Below are positions 9,074 through 18,868 of a DNA stretch of 64,000 nucleotides, piece after piece. The DNA comes from Alkalicaulis satelles (GTDB taxonomy: Bacteria > Pseudomonadota > Alphaproteobacteria > Caulobacterales > Maricaulaceae). Under the pieces are notes generated by a model. It did not search any database. It was not told where the DNA came from and saw only the letters and a list, made by a program, of their open reading frames with translations. Position numbers and translations under genes: made by a program. Position 1 is the stretch's first letter. Each line of letters begins with the position of its first letter. Location: assembly GCF_008630495.1 (NCBI RefSeq), contig NZ_VWOJ01000001.1, forward strand, positions 682,001-746,000, given 5' to 3'.

Positions 9074-10555
9074 ATGAGCGGCGCGCCCGGACATATCTTC
9101 ATCGCTGGCGGCGGCGTCGCCGGCTGGATGTTCGCCCTGGCCGCCGCGCGCGCCCTGGCGCCGCTGGGCGTTCAGATCACCGTGGCCGATGATGGCCGGC
9201 CGGATGAAAGCCTGGGCGCGCAAACGCCCGCCCTGTCCACCCTGCCCGGCGCTCAGGATCACCATCATGGGCTTGGTCTGGATGATCTTGACGTCCTGCG
9301 CGCCGCGCGCGGGAGCTTCAAGCTGGGCGAGCGCCACACCGGCTGGGCGCCGGGCGCTGACACCGTTCTGCCCTATGGCGATACCGGCGCCGATATCGGC
9401 CCGGTGCGCTTCCATCAGCAATTGATGCGGCTGGGCGCGCGGGCCGGCGACATGGATCTGGCCGCCTATTCGCTGGCGGGGGAAGCGGCGCGCCTGGGCC
9501 GTTTTGCGCCGCCCTCGCCGGACCCGGCCTCCTTCCTGTCCACGCTGGATTTCGGCCTTCATCTGGAGACGGCGGGCTATGCGCGCTTGCTGCGCGCCGC
9601 CGCGCTGCAATCGGGAGCGAAAGCGCTGGAGGGCCGCGTCATGTCCGCCCGGCGCGGCGATGACGGCGCGCTGACCGCCGCGCTGCTGGAGGATGGACGC
9701 GCGATCGAGGCTGATGTCTTCATCGACGCCACCGGCGAGCGCGCCGCGCTCATCTCCGGCGTGCTGGGCGTGGGGTGGGAGAGCTGGGCCGCGCCGGGCT
9801 TCGACCGCATCGCCAGCACCCTGACCCAAGAGGGCGCAGCCCCCGCCCCGCTGACGCACAACCAGGCGGACGCCGCAGGATGGGTGCGCACCATCCCTCT
9901 CTACGGCGCGCGGTCTGACCAGCTGGTGTTCGCCTCATCGGCCATGGACGATGCGGCCGCCATCGGACAGCTGGGCGGCGCAGCCTCGGTCAGCGCCTTC
10001 AATCCGGGACGGCGCACAGCGCCCTGGAGCGCCAATTGCCTGGCGGTGGGCGCGGCGGCCTGCCGGCCCGATCCGCTCGCCAGCGCCGAGGCGCATCTGG
10101 CCGCCAGCGCCGCCTTGCGCTTTCTCAAGCTGGTCCCCCATGGCGATGGCGGCGCTGTGGAAGCGCGCGAATATAACCGCGTGTTCGAGGCGGAAACCGG
10201 CTCTGTGCGCGATTTCGCCGCCCACGCCTATCTCGCCCAGACCCGTAAGGAAGCCCCCTGGGCCAGGGCCCGCACGCTGCAGCCCTCGCCGGAGCTGGCG
10301 CGGCGCATGGCGCTGTATGCAGCCCGGGGGCGCATCATGCGCAGCGAGGACGCGGTCTATGACGAGGCGATGTGGGCGGCGGCTTTCATCGCCCGGCGCG
10401 TCCAGCCGCACGATCATGACCCGCTGGCCAACGGTCTGGATGAAGCCGCCCTGAAACACCGCTGTGAGCATATCCGCCAGCTGGCCGCCCAGACCGCCCG
10501 GCGCCTGCCCGCCCATGGCGACATGCTGGCCCAGTTGCACGGGAGAGCGCCATGA
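9074..10555 (+). CDS. Degenerate tryptophan-halogenase-like protein (copy 2)
   Basis: 493 aa paralogue of the flanking halogenases with FAD-binding [12 protein letters not shown] at residues 8-19 and the lysine segment GSFKLG retained near 80. Two diagnostic motifs are changed. The WxWxIP signature reads GWVRTIP, and the segment equivalent to [10 protein letters not shown] reads [10 protein letters not shown], so the catalytic glutamate is replaced by alanine. The reading frame is intact over the full family length, arguing against simple decay. It is 3 bp after copy 1 and overlaps copy 3 by ATGA, so its dosage is coupled to theirs. It probably binds flavin but should not halogenate by the known mechanism. 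A scaffold or partner role for the active copies is speculation. Confidence 0.82.
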   Translation: MSGAPGHIFIAGGGVAGWMFALAAARALAPLGVQITVADDGRPDESLGAQTPALSTLPGAQDHHHGLGLDDLDVLRAARGSFKLGERHTGWAPGADTVLPYGDTGADIGPVRFHQQLMRLGARAGDMDLAAYSLAGEAARLGRFAPPSPDPASFLSTLDFGLHLETAGYARLLRAAALQSGAKALEGRVMSARRGDDGALTAALLEDGRAIEADVFIDATGERAALISGVLGVGWESWAAPGFDRIASTLTQEGAAPAPLTHNQADAAGWVRTIPLYGARSDQLVFASSAMDDAAAIGQLGGAASVSAFNPGRRTAPWSANCLAVGAAACRPDPLASAEAHLAASAALRFLKLVPHGDGGAVEAREYNRVFEAETGSVRDFAAHAYLAQTRKEAPWARARTLQPSPELARRMALYAARGRIMRSEDAVYDEAMWAAAFIARRVQPHDHDPLANGLDEAALKHRCEHIRQLAAQTARRLPAHGDMLAQLHGRAP

Positions 10556-12066
10556 GCGCCCCGCCCCTGCGCCAGATCGTGATCGTCGGCGGCGGCACGG
10601 CCGGCTGGATGGCGGCGGGCGCCCTGTCGCGCCTCATCGCCAATGGCGTCACACGCATCACCCTGGTGGAATCCGAGGAGATCGGCATTGTCGGCGTCGG
10701 CGAAGCCACCATCCCGCCCATCCGCCAGTTCAACGAGGTGCTGGGGCTGGACGAGCGCGAGTTTCTGAAAGCCACCCAAGGCAGCTACAAGCTGGGCATC
10801 GAGTTCGTGGACTGGACCCGGCCCGGCCACCGCTACATCCACCCGTTCGGCCCGTTCGGGGCGGACATGAACGCGGTGAAATTCCACCAGTTCTGGCTCA
10901 AGCTGCGCGGCCTCGGCCGGGCCGCCGATTTCGCCGAATATAATCTGTGCGCCATGGCGGCTTACGAGAACCGGTTCGGCGGCATCGCCCCGCCATACCG
11001 CTCACCACTGACACAGCTGCACTGGGCCTATCATTTCGACGCCTCGCTCTATGCCCGCTTCCTGCGGCGCTATTCCGAAGCGCGGGGCGTGACCCGGGTG
11101 GAAGGCAAGATCACAAAGGTTCACCAGCGCGCAGAGGACGGCTTTATCGAGAGCGTGGAGCTGGAGAGCGGGCAGAAGATCGAAGGCGAGCTGTTCATCG
11201 ACTGCTCGGGCTTCAGAGGCCTGCTGATCGAACAGACGCTTCAAACCGGTTACGAGGACTGGACCCGCTGGCTGCCCTGCGACCGGGCGATAGCCGTGCC
11301 GTGCGCGCACGGAGATGGCGAGTTCACGCCCTATACACGTTCAACGGCCAGAGAGGCCGGCTGGCAGTGGCGCATTCCGCTGCAGCACCGGATCGGCAAT
11401 GGCTATGTCTATTCCAGCCAGTTCATCTCCGACGACGAAGCCGCTTCCACCCTCCTGGCCAATCTGGACGGCGAGGCGCTGGCCGATCCGCGCCCCCTGC
11501 GCTTTGTCACCGGGCGCAGAAAGAAAGCCTGGGTGAAAAACTGCGTTGCGCTGGGGCTCGCCTCAGGCTTCCTCGAGCCGCTGGAATCCACCTCCATCCA
11601 CCTGATCCAGAGCGGGATATCGCGGCTGCTCGCCCTGCTGCCTGACAGCGGCTTCGCGCAAGCTGAGATCGACGAGTACAACCGGCTCACCGACCAGCAG
11701 ATCGAGGCCATCCGCGATTTCATCATCCTGCATTACCACGCCAATGAGCGCGACGGCGCGCCGCTCTGGGACGCCTGCCGGCACATGGACATACCGGACA
11801 CTCTGGCGCGCAAGCTCGCCCTGTTCCGCAGCAAGGGCCGGCTGTTCCGCTATGAGGACGAGCTGTTCGCCGAGGCCAGCTGGCACGCGGTTTTGCTGGG
11901 CCAGAACGTGATGCCGCAGGGCTATGACCCGCTGGTGGACGCCGCGCCGGTGGACGAGATCGCCGCCGCGCTGGAAGAGATCCGCACCCTGGTGCGCGGC
12001 GCCGCTGGCTCCATGCCGCTGCACGCCGACTTCATCAATCAGCACTGCCGCGCCAGCGCCGCCTGA
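10552..12066 (+). CDS. Flavin-dependent tryptophan-halogenase family protein (copy 3)
   Basis: 504 aa member with complete motifs: [12 protein letters not shown] near residue 8, GSYKLGIEF near 80, GWQWRIP near 268 and [10 protein letters not shown] near 343. Its start overlaps the stop of copy 2 (ATGA), indicating translational coupling. The central part (codons roughly 190-325) is nearly identical to copy 4, including a 116-bp stretch with no difference, while the N- and C-terminal thirds are clearly diverged. This mosaic suggests gene conversion. Substrate unknown. Confidence 0.88.
   Translation: MSAPPLRQIVIVGGGTAGWMAAGALSRLIANGVTRITLVESEEIGIVGVGEATIPPIRQFNEVLGLDEREFLKATQGSYKLGIEFVDWTRPGHRYIHPFGPFGADMNAVKFHQFWLKLRGLGRAADFAEYNLCAMAAYENRFGGIAPPYRSPLTQLHWAYHFDASLYARFLRRYSEARGVTRVEGKITKVHQRAEDGFIESVELESGQKIEGELFIDCSGFRGLLIEQTLQTGYEDWTRWLPCDRAIAVPCAHGDGEFTPYTRSTAREAGWQWRIPLQHRIGNGYVYSSQFISDDEAASTLLANLDGEALADPRPLRFVTGRRKKAWVKNCVALGLASGFLEPLESTSIHLIQSGISRLLALLPDSGFAQAEIDEYNRLTDQQIEAIRDFIILHYHANERDGAPLWDACRHMDIPDTLARKLALFRSKGRLFRYEDELFAEASWHAVLLGQNVMPQGYDPLVDAAPVDEIAAALEEIRTLVRGAAGSMPLHADFINQHCRASAA
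11125..11240 (+). repeat. 116-bp block identical to 12651-12766
   Basis: This stretch inside halogenase copy 3 matches 12651-12766 in copy 4 at every base, embedded in a longer block of about 450 bp with high but imperfect identity. Flanking coding sequence is much more diverged, so the block marks recent recombination between the paralogues rather than a recent whole-gene duplication. Confidence 0.8.
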
Positions 12067-12077
12067 AGGGGGACCAG

Positions 12078-13592
12078 ATGGACGAGACCCGCATACGCAA
12101 GATCGTGATCGCCGGCGGCGGCACCGCCGGATGGATGACCGCGGCCGCCTTGGCCAAAATCCTCGGCCCCCGCTATGCCGACATCACCCTGGTGGAATCC
12201 GAGGAGATCGGCACGGTGGGCGTGGGCGAGGCCACCATCCCCCAGATCAATATCTTCAACCGGATGCTGGGCCTGGACGAGAACGACTTCGTGCGCGAGA
12301 CCCAAGGCTCGTTCAAGCTGGGCATCGAGTTTGTCGGTTGGGGCAAAAAGGACCACCGCTATTTCCACCCGTTCGGCCCCTTCGGCGTGGACATGGAGGG
12401 CGTCTCCTTCCACGCCTATTGGCTGCGCATGCTTCATGGCGGCGATCCGCGCCTGGTGACCGAGTATTCGCTGACCTCGGTGGCGGCGAGCCAGAACCGC
12501 TTCATGCGGCCGGTCAAGGCGGGCAATTCCCCGCTCTCCAACATCGCCTACGCCTTCCATTTCGACGCCGGGCTCTATGCCCGCTTCCTGCGCCGCTTCG
12601 CCGAAGCGCGCGGGGTGACGCGCACCGAAGGCAAGATCGTCAAGGTCCATCAGCGCGCAGAGGACGGCTTTATCGAGAGCGTGGAGCTGGAGAGCGGGCA
12701 GAAGATCGAAGGCGAGCTGTTCATCGACTGCTCGGGCTTCAGAGGCCTGCTGATCGAACAGACGCTGAAGGCCGGATACGAGGACTGGACCCACTGGCTG
12801 CCCTGCGACCGGGCGATGGCCGTGCCCTGCGCACATGGAGATGGCGAGTTCACGCCCTATACCCGCTCGACCGCCCGCGAGGCCGGCTGGCAATGGCGCA
12901 TTCCGCTGCAGCACCGCATCGGCAATGGCTATGTCTATTCCAGCCAGTTCATCTCCGACGATGAAGCGGCCTCGACGCTGATGGCCAATCTTGATGGCGA
13001 GGCGCTGGCTGACCCCCGCCAGCTGCGCTTTGTGACCGGGCGCAGAAAGAAAGCCTGGGTGAAAAACGTGGTCGCGCTAGGCCTGGCCTCGGGCTTCCTG
13101 GAACCGCTGGAGTCCACCTCCATCCATCTCATCCAGAGCGGGATTGCGCGCCTGCTCATGCTCTTCCCCAGCCGGGCGTTCGAGCCGGCCGATATCGCGC
13201 GCTATAATTTCATGATCGCGCGCGAGTTCGAGCAGGTGCGCGACTTCATCATCCTGCACTATCACCTCACCAAGCGCGATGATGCGCCGATGTGGAACTA
13301 TTGCCGCCAGATGGACGTGCCCGAAACGCTGAAGGAAAAATACCGCATCTTCGAGAGCCACGGGCGCATCTTCCGCGACAATGACGAGCTGTTCAACGAC
13401 ACCAGCTGGTTCGCTGTAATGATCGGCCAGGGCCTGGTCCCGCGCAGCTATGACCCAGTGGTGGAAGCCATGGACGAGGCCACGCTGCGCGCGCGCATGG
13501 ACGAGCTGCACGCCGTGATCGGCAATTGCGCCACCCAGATGCCCGGCCATGCCGACTTCATCGCCATGAACTGCGCCGCGAAAGCCGCTTGA
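12078..13592 (+). CDS. Flavin-dependent tryptophan-halogenase family protein (copy 4)
   Basis: 504 aa, complete motifs: [12 protein letters not shown] near residue 10, GSFKLGIEF near 81, GWQWRIP near 268, [10 protein letters not shown] near 343. A strong ribosome site (GGGGGA) lies 6 bp before the ATG, 11 bp after copy 3. It shares the near-identical central block with copy 3. It closes the halogenase array; about 40 bp further downstream a LacI-type operator begins a new unit (GH43). The same tandem arrangement next to a TonB receptor is known from other Alphaproteobacteria and Xanthomonas, but four copies including a degenerate one is unusual in my reading. Confidence 0.88.
   Translation: MDETRIRKIVIAGGGTAGWMTAAALAKILGPRYADITLVESEEIGTVGVGEATIPQINIFNRMLGLDENDFVRETQGSFKLGIEFVGWGKKDHRYFHPFGPFGVDMEGVSFHAYWLRMLHGGDPRLVTEYSLTSVAASQNRFMRPVKAGNSPLSNIAYAFHFDAGLYARFLRRFAEARGVTRTEGKIVKVHQRAEDGFIESVELESGQKIEGELFIDCSGFRGLLIEQTLKAGYEDWTHWLPCDRAMAVPCAHGDGEFTPYTRSTAREAGWQWRIPLQHRIGNGYVYSSQFISDDEAASTLMANLDGEALADPRQLRFVTGRRKKAWVKNVVALGLASGFLEPLESTSIHLIQSGIARLLMLFPSRAFEPADIARYNFMIAREFEQVRDFIILHYHLTKRDDAPMWNYCRQMDVPETLKEKYRIFESHGRIFRDNDELFNDTSWFAVMIGQGLVPRSYDPVVEAMDEATLRARMDELHAVIGNCATQMPGHADFIAMNCAAKAA
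12651..12766 (+). repeat. 116-bp block identical to 11125-11240
   Basis: Partner of the identical block in copy 3. It encodes the region from QRAEDGF to LLIEQT, ahead of the GWQWRIP motif. Direct orientation means recombination between the two could also delete about 1.5 kb and fuse the genes. Confidence 0.8.
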
Positions 13593-13633
13593 GAAGCGCC
13601 GGTTTTCCTTGAAACCACCCGCCCGGCCTGAAA

Positions 13634-13647
13634 TGATAGCGCTAACA
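13634..13647. promoter_or_regulatory. LacI-type operator upstream of GH43
   Basis: TGATAGCGCTAACA differs at one base from the perfect palindrome at 30477. It ends 46 bp before the GH43 start codon, the same spacing as at xylX and at the GH3-GH115 operon, so the site is positioned relative to the promoter in a repeated way. Confidence 0.75.
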
Positions 13648-13693
13648 AAACGGAGGCGAAACGCCCCGCCAAGGGATATGAGGGAGGATTATC

Positions 13694-15475
13694 ATGAAAC
13701 CGCACCGTCACTCAGTCGCGCTGTTGTCCGGCGCCAGCGCGCTGGCGCTCCTGCTGGGCGCCTGCGAAGCGCCTGAAGCGGTTGAGGATGCGCCGCCGCC
13801 CGCAGCCAATGGCGAAACCGAAGCCGCTATGAACGGCGAGGACGGCCCGCTGCTCGCCCGGTTCGACTGGTTTCATTATGAGGGCGGCGATCCGGCTCAT
13901 GAGGCCTTCCCGGCGGGCGAGGGCGAGTTCCAGAACCCGGTCCTGGGCGGGTTTTATCCCGACCCGAACATACTCCAGGTGGGCGAGGATTATTACCTGA
14001 CCACCTCCACCTTCGCCTACTTTCCCGGCCTGCCGGTGTTTCACAGCCGCGATCTGGTCAACTGGACCCAGATCGGCAATGCGCTGGACCGCACCGACAT
14101 GGTCGATTTCGGCAATCTGGGGCTTTCGCGCGGCATTTTCGCGCCGGCCATGGCCCACCATGAGGGCGTGTTCTACATGCTCAACACGTGTGTGGATTGC
14201 GGGGACAATTTCCTGATCACCGCCGAGGATCCCGCCGGGCCGTGGTCAGCGCCGGTCTGGCTGCCCGATCTGGCGGGCGGGATCGACCCGTCCCTCTTCA
14301 TCGACGAGGACGGGCGCGCCTATATCCTCAATAACGGCCCGCCTGACCGCGAGCCGGAATATGACGGCCACCGCGCGGTCTGGATCCAGCAATTCGACCT
14401 TGAAAGCCTCACCACGTTTGGCGAGCGCATCGTGCTGGTCGATGGCGGGGTGGACTTCTCCGAACAGCCGATCTGGATCGAGGGTCCGCATATCTACAAG
14501 GTGGACGGGCTCTACTATCTGATCTGCGCCGAGGGCGGCACGGCCGAAGGCCATTCCCAGGTCGTGCTGCGCAGCGAAAACCCCATGGGGCCGTATGAGG
14601 CCTGGGACGGCAATCCCATCCTCACCCAGCGCGATCTGCCGCGCGACCGGCCCTATCCCATCACATCCGCCGGCCACGCCAGCTTCGTCACCACGCCCTC
14701 GGGCGAATGGTGGAGCACCTTCCTGGCCGTGCGGCCCTATGGCGATGATCTCTACAATACCGGCCGGGAAACCTTCCTGATGCCGGTAAGCTGGGAGGAG
14801 GGCTGGCCGCGCATGACCGGGGACGGCGATCTCATCCCTTACGCCTATCGCCGTCCGGACCTGCCGCCGCAAGACCCCGCCGATCCGCCCATGGCCGGTG
14901 CGTTCGAGGTGCATGAGGATTTCTCAGGCCCCTTGCCGCCGCACTGGATGATGCTGCGCGTGCCGCAGGAGAGCTGGCATGATCTGGACAGCGAGCCGGG
15001 CAGCCTGGTGCTGACCGCGCGCCATGTGGCGCTGGGCGAGAACGCCAACCCGTCCTATCTCGGGCGCCGCCAGCAGCACATGTATGCCAGCGCCTCCATG
15101 CGCATGCGCTTTGAGCCGCAATCGGCGGGCGACAGGGCCGGGCTGGTTGCCCTGCAGAGCGATGAATACTGGTATTTCATCGGGCTGGCGCGCGATCAGG
15201 ACGGTGATGTGATCCGGGTGGAGCGCCGCGCCGGTCCCGATCAGGACGTACACGGAGAGATTCTCGCCAGCACGCCGTTCGAGGGCGAGGCGGGCGCGCC
15301 CATCGATCTGCGCATCACCGCGCGGGCGGGCGAGATTGATTTCCACTACGCGCTCGAAGAGGACGCGTGGCGGCCGCTTCTGGAAGATGCGGACGGCTCG
15401 CTCCTGTCCACCCGCATCGCAGGCGGATTTGTCGGCGTGACCATGGGGCCGTACGCCTATTCAGGCGGGGAGTAG
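13694..15475 (+). CDS. GH43 beta-xylosidase/arabinofuranosidase, lipoprotein
   Basis: Glycoside hydrolase family 43 protein of 593 aa. The signal ends in lipobox LLGAC (Cys24), followed by an acidic, Pro/Ala-rich linker. The five-bladed propeller starts near residue 79, and the three family-43 catalytic positions are visible: base Asp90 in YPDPN, Asp198 in GGIDPSLF and acid Glu263 in WIEGPHIYK. A C-terminal beta-sandwich (from about residue 405, HEDFSGPLPPHWM) matches the accessory domain of XynB-type xylosidases that helps shape the active site. It should release xylose (or arabinose) from short oligosaccharides as a membrane-anchored enzyme. GGGAGGAT precedes the ATG. It has its own LacI-type operator, so it is a separate unit from the halogenases. 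Xylosidase versus arabinofuranosidase cannot be told from motifs alone. Confidence 0.88.
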   Translation: MKPHRHSVALLSGASALALLLGACEAPEAVEDAPPPAANGETEAAMNGEDGPLLARFDWFHYEGGDPAHEAFPAGEGEFQNPVLGGFYPDPNILQVGEDYYLTTSTFAYFPGLPVFHSRDLVNWTQIGNALDRTDMVDFGNLGLSRGIFAPAMAHHEGVFYMLNTCVDCGDNFLITAEDPAGPWSAPVWLPDLAGGIDPSLFIDEDGRAYILNNGPPDREPEYDGHRAVWIQQFDLESLTTFGERIVLVDGGVDFSEQPIWIEGPHIYKVDGLYYLICAEGGTAEGHSQVVLRSENPMGPYEAWDGNPILTQRDLPRDRPYPITSAGHASFVTTPSGEWWSTFLAVRPYGDDLYNTGRETFLMPVSWEEGWPRMTGDGDLIPYAYRRPDLPPQDPADPPMAGAFEVHEDFSGPLPPHWMMLRVPQESWHDLDSEPGSLVLTARHVALGENANPSYLGRRQQHMYASASMRMRFEPQSAGDRAGLVALQSDEYWYFIGLARDQDGDVIRVERRAGPDQDVHGEILASTPFEGEAGAPIDLRITARAGEIDFHYALEEDAWRPLLEDADGSLLSTRIAGGFVGVTMGPYAYSGGE

Positions 15476-15561
15476 GAAGAGGCGCTGGAACCCCGGACGC
15501 GCCAGCGGTCCGGGGTCCCGGCCCCCGAGCCGGGACGAATAACTAACTACATACAAATATT

Positions 15562-15591
15562 TGCGTTTTCCCGGCGAAAGCCGGGACCCAG
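15562..15591 (+). repeat. 30-bp extragenic repeat, left arm
   Basis: Begins TGCGTTTTCCCGGCGAAAG and ends CCGGGACCCAG. It is itself a palindrome with an AAAACGC flank, and its perfect inverse complement occurs at 15753-15782. The layout resembles REP/BIME elements, which are often found between convergent genes. Confidence 0.75.
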
Positions 15592-15752
15592 AAAAGACTG
15601 GGCGCCGGCTTTCGCCGGAGTGGAGCCCCGGCGCGCAGCGCCGCACCCTGCTACGCCGGAGCGGAGCCCCGGCTCCGCCGAGGCGAAAGCGCGACCGCGC
15701 GCCCGAGCCTATGCGAGGAGCGACGCACGGATGTGCGGAGCATCACTAAAAA

Positions 15753-15782
15753 CTGGGTCCCGGCTTTCGCCGGGAAAACGCA
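15753..15782 (-). repeat. 30-bp extragenic repeat, right arm
   Basis: Exact inverse complement of 15562-15591. The pair faces each other across about 160 bp. Related copy at 51-76. Confidence 0.75.
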
Positions 15783-15926
15783 AGAAGGAGGTACTGGACT
15801 CATCTCGCCAGTCCGGCCCCGTCAGGGGCCGCAAGGGCAAAGCCCGCCCGCGACTTTTCGCGGAACATCGCAGCCCGGATGGGCTGCGGAACCAACAACA
15901 CCCCTACGCCGCCCGTCCTACACCCC

Positions 15927-18830
15927 CTACTCCGCCCGCCAGCTCTGCGGCGGGCCGAGATAGGTTTGCGGCAGGTCATCGCGCGCGATCACGATGCGCT
16001 GGAAGACCGGACCGGTATCGACCATCCAGAGGCGCAAGACTTGCGGGCCGGCCTCCACAGTGTGGCGGCTGGTATGGACGACCGAGTTGTCGCCCACATT
16101 GCGCTCCCATGTCGCTTCGGACTCATCGAGATGCATATTGATGATCTGCGGGGCCTCATCGCCGATGGAGATCGCGTAGCGCAAGCCGCCTTGCGCCTTG
16201 AAATCCAGCGTCGGTGAAAGCGTCACCTGCACCTCCACCTCGCCGGCTTCCAGCAGGTGGAGATCGTATTCCAGGCGCGGGGACTCTCCGCCCGGCGTCA
16301 CGGCCTCAGCCGTGGGCGGAAAGAGCGTCACCGATGAGAGCGTGCGGCCGAGATCGGGCACGGTGCGCCAGGCCACGCCCTCGCCGTCCATCGCACGGGC
16401 GAAGTGTGCGGCCTCCATGGCAATGAAGCCGTCTGCCTCCACAAACGCGCCCTCAGACGGCGCGATATCCGGGTTCACGGCCGTGACGGCGATCTCGATC
16501 ACGCTCCGGTCCGGACCGGTGACGGATATCACCGCGCTGGCCTCGCCCTCGGGCGCCGCGTCCCAGTCGATGGAGACCGCGACCCGGCCATCACCGCGCC
16601 CCTGCGTGTCGGACAAGCGCACCCAGGGCGCGCTGGCGGCGAGGGTGTAGCGGGCCGGACTGCCTCCACGGTCGAACAGATCGATATGGCGGGTCTGGCG
16701 GCCATGACGGTAGAAGACGGGCAAGGCCGGCGCGCCGTCTGCGCCCGGCCAGGCCCGCTCATCGCCCTCGACGGCCACGCCCAGCACCGCGCCGCGCACC
16801 GGATTCACAGTCTCCAGATCAGGCAGCACATCTTCTTCAGGCTGCTGCCAATAGGTATAGGAGATGCGGGTCTGGGCCATCATGTGGACCCATTTTCCGT
16901 CCGCCACATCCTCTTCATAGATGCGGTCCAGCTCATGGCTGCGCTCGAACGCGGCGCGCACCGCATCCGCGCTGGCATTGGCCGCTGCGCGCCCCTGCGC
17001 GGCGTAGAGCCGGTTGCGCGCGGTCTCGATATGCAGGCGATTGAGATTGCCCGCCGCGATCACCGGATACCAGACCAGCTGGACGAAAGCGTCGTCATAG
17101 GCCGGATCGAGGCGCTCGCGCACCGCATTGGCCAGCTCAGCCAGCGCATCCCATTCGGCCAGGATGCGGTCCGCCTCGCCGAAATTGACCAGGCTATACG
17201 TATCCGGCCCGACCATCTCCGGCTTGCGGCGTGAATTATAGTTCGTATAGCCGGTCAGCAGCGCGGCGATATCGTCTGCGTGCTGTTCGCCAAACTGCTG
17301 GGCGGCCCAGCCGCGCGTAAAGCCCTCCATCACGCCTTGCGTCATGGCGGCCGGGTTCCAGGCCTGGGTCAGGAAGTGGCTGATGGGCAGTTCCATGGGT
17401 TTGAGATCGCCGACATTGACCAGCCAGAGCTGATCGGCGCCGAACGCGGCGGCGATATTCATCTGCTCCCAGGTGCGCGCGATCTGGGTGGTGTTGATCC
17501 ATTTATAGTTCCGCGGACCGCCCACATAGTCGAAATGATAGTACATCCCGAACCCGCCCTCGCGCGTCTCGCCCGGTTGCGGCACGCGGCGGATATTGCC
17601 CCAGTTGTCGTTGGCGAACAGGATCATCACGTCATCAGGCACGCTCATCCCGGCGTCGTAATAGTCCTGCACCTCCTTGTAGAGCGCCCACATTTGCGGC
17701 GTTTCGTGTGCCGGGCGGCCGGTCACCTCCTCGATGATGGCGCGCTGGTCGGCGACGATGCGCTCCAGCAGCTCCACCTCGGTCTCGTCGCTCATGGCTT
17801 CATCGCCATCGCCGCGCATGCCCAGCACCACCGGGGTCTGGTGGCGCGCCAGCCGGGTTAGCCCCTCACGCCAGAAGCGCTGGAGATTGTCCTGATTGGC
17901 GCGGTAATCCCATTCGCCCATCCCGTAGCGCTCCCACTCGATATGGGCGCGCAGCATGGGCTCGTGATGGGTGGTGCCGACCACCACGCCCATGGCCTCG
18001 GCGGTGACCGGGTTCATGGCGTCATCATCGTAGAACGCCTTGCCCCACATGGCTGACCACAGATAATTGCCGCGCAGGCGCAAGATCAGCTCGAACACAT
18101 CGCCATAGAAGCGGTGATTGAAGCCGCCATAGGTCTCGTTGACCCAGCCCAGCAGGGCCGGGTTCTCGTTATTGAGGAAAATGCCCCGGTAGCGCACATG
18201 CGGGCGCTCGGCCCGGCGCCCTTCGGTGACATAGAGATCGCTGCGCCGCTCTATCGGCACATCGGCCCACCAGTGCCAGGGCGAGACGCCCATGCGCTCG
18301 GAGAGGTCGTAAATGCCGAAGATCGCCCCGCGCATGTCGGAGCCTGCGATCACCAGGGCGCGCTCTATGCCCGGCGCGGGATTGTCGACCACCTGCTGGA
18401 CATAGGCTTCCCATTCGCCCGCGACGCCCGAGACATCCAGACGCCCCTCCGCCGCCAGCCGGTCGATATCGTGATTGCGGCCCAGCACCCCGGCCATGAC
18501 CGCCATGCCCCGGCTGTCCACACGCCGCAAATGGGTGATTTCAGCTCCGGCCGTGACGCCCGCTATGCGGTCGAGATCATTGCGCAGATCCTGGGCGGCG
18601 CGCAGCAGGCCGGGATAATCGCCCGGATCGGTCAGCACCACGGTGGGGTCATCGGCGACGATCAGGGCAAAGGCCGAAACCGGCGGCGACCCAGCGCACA
18701 CGCCCGCGGGGCCTTCGCATTCCCCGCGGACCGGATGCTGGGCCGCCGCCGGTCCCGACAGGCAGGCGAACGCCATGAGCGTCAGGAGCCGCAGGATCCA
18801 GGGGAATGGATTCAGATGGCTCGCGCTCAT
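15927..18830 (-). CDS. GH115 xylan alpha-1,2-glucuronidase
   Basis: Glycoside hydrolase family 115, 967 aa, an exported enzyme that removes (4-O-methyl-)glucuronic acid side groups from xylan, including internal ones. A signal peptide covers residues 1-31 (ends SGPAAAQ). The N-terminal domain (residues 40-200) precedes the TIM-barrel core with family-typical segments such as RYRGIFLNNENPAL near 215, NYLWSAMWGKAF near 253, and FANDNWGNIRR near 405. A long helical region and C-terminal beta domains (from about 690; GFIAMEAAHFARA near 800) complete the family length. It starts 38 bp after the GH3 gene on the same strand, so the two form an operon read from the promoter near 21330. Having GH115 with GH10, GH43 and GH3 points to glucuronoxylan as the substrate. 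Confidence 0.88.
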   Translation of the reverse strand: MSASHLNPFPWILRLLTLMAFACLSGPAAAQHPVRGECEGPAGVCAGSPPVSAFALIVADDPTVVLTDPGDYPGLLRAAQDLRNDLDRIAGVTAGAEITHLRRVDSRGMAVMAGVLGRNHDIDRLAAEGRLDVSGVAGEWEAYVQQVVDNPAPGIERALVIAGSDMRGAIFGIYDLSERMGVSPWHWWADVPIERRSDLYVTEGRRAERPHVRYRGIFLNNENPALLGWVNETYGGFNHRFYGDVFELILRLRGNYLWSAMWGKAFYDDDAMNPVTAEAMGVVVGTTHHEPMLRAHIEWERYGMGEWDYRANQDNLQRFWREGLTRLARHQTPVVLGMRGDGDEAMSDETEVELLERIVADQRAIIEEVTGRPAHETPQMWALYKEVQDYYDAGMSVPDDVMILFANDNWGNIRRVPQPGETREGGFGMYYHFDYVGGPRNYKWINTTQIARTWEQMNIAAAFGADQLWLVNVGDLKPMELPISHFLTQAWNPAAMTQGVMEGFTRGWAAQQFGEQHADDIAALLTGYTNYNSRRKPEMVGPDTYSLVNFGEADRILAEWDALAELANAVRERLDPAYDDAFVQLVWYPVIAAGNLNRLHIETARNRLYAAQGRAAANASADAVRAAFERSHELDRIYEEDVADGKWVHMMAQTRISYTYWQQPEEDVLPDLETVNPVRGAVLGVAVEGDERAWPGADGAPALPVFYRHGRQTRHIDLFDRGGSPARYTLAASAPWVRLSDTQGRGDGRVAVSIDWDAAPEGEASAVISVTGPDRSVIEIAVTAVNPDIAPSEGAFVEADGFIAMEAAHFARAMDGEGVAWRTVPDLGRTLSSVTLFPPTAEAVTPGGESPRLEYDLHLLEAGEVEVQVTLSPTLDFKAQGGLRYAISIGDEAPQIINMHLDESEATWERNVGDNSVVHTSRHTVEAGPQVLRLWMVDTGPVFQRIVIARDDLPQTYLGPPQSWRAE

Positions 18831-18868
18831 GGCGTTGCGTCCTTGCTGCCAGGTTCGGGATGCGGCCT

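Larger units (their letters stand above)
15476..15926. other. Intergenic region rich in palindromic repeats
   Basis: A 451-bp gap between convergent GH43 and GH115 genes with no credible gene. It holds a hairpin at 15491-15515 (CCCCGGAC...GTCCGGGG), another at 15515-15536 (GTCCCGGC...GCCGGGAC), and the 30-bp inverted pair at 15562-15591 and 15753-15782. Several further CCGGCTTTCGCCGG-like units lie between. Small plus-strand reading frames here are translations of the repeats. Confidence 0.7.

Noticed and set aside
7673..9859. 728-aa minus-strand open frame
   Set aside because: Lies antisense across halogenase copies 1 and 2, which have full motif support; the translation has no domain features.
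16606..16617. TGTCGGACAA match to the GntR-type palindrome
   Set aside because: Lies inside the GH115 coding sequence, far from any promoter; treated as chance.
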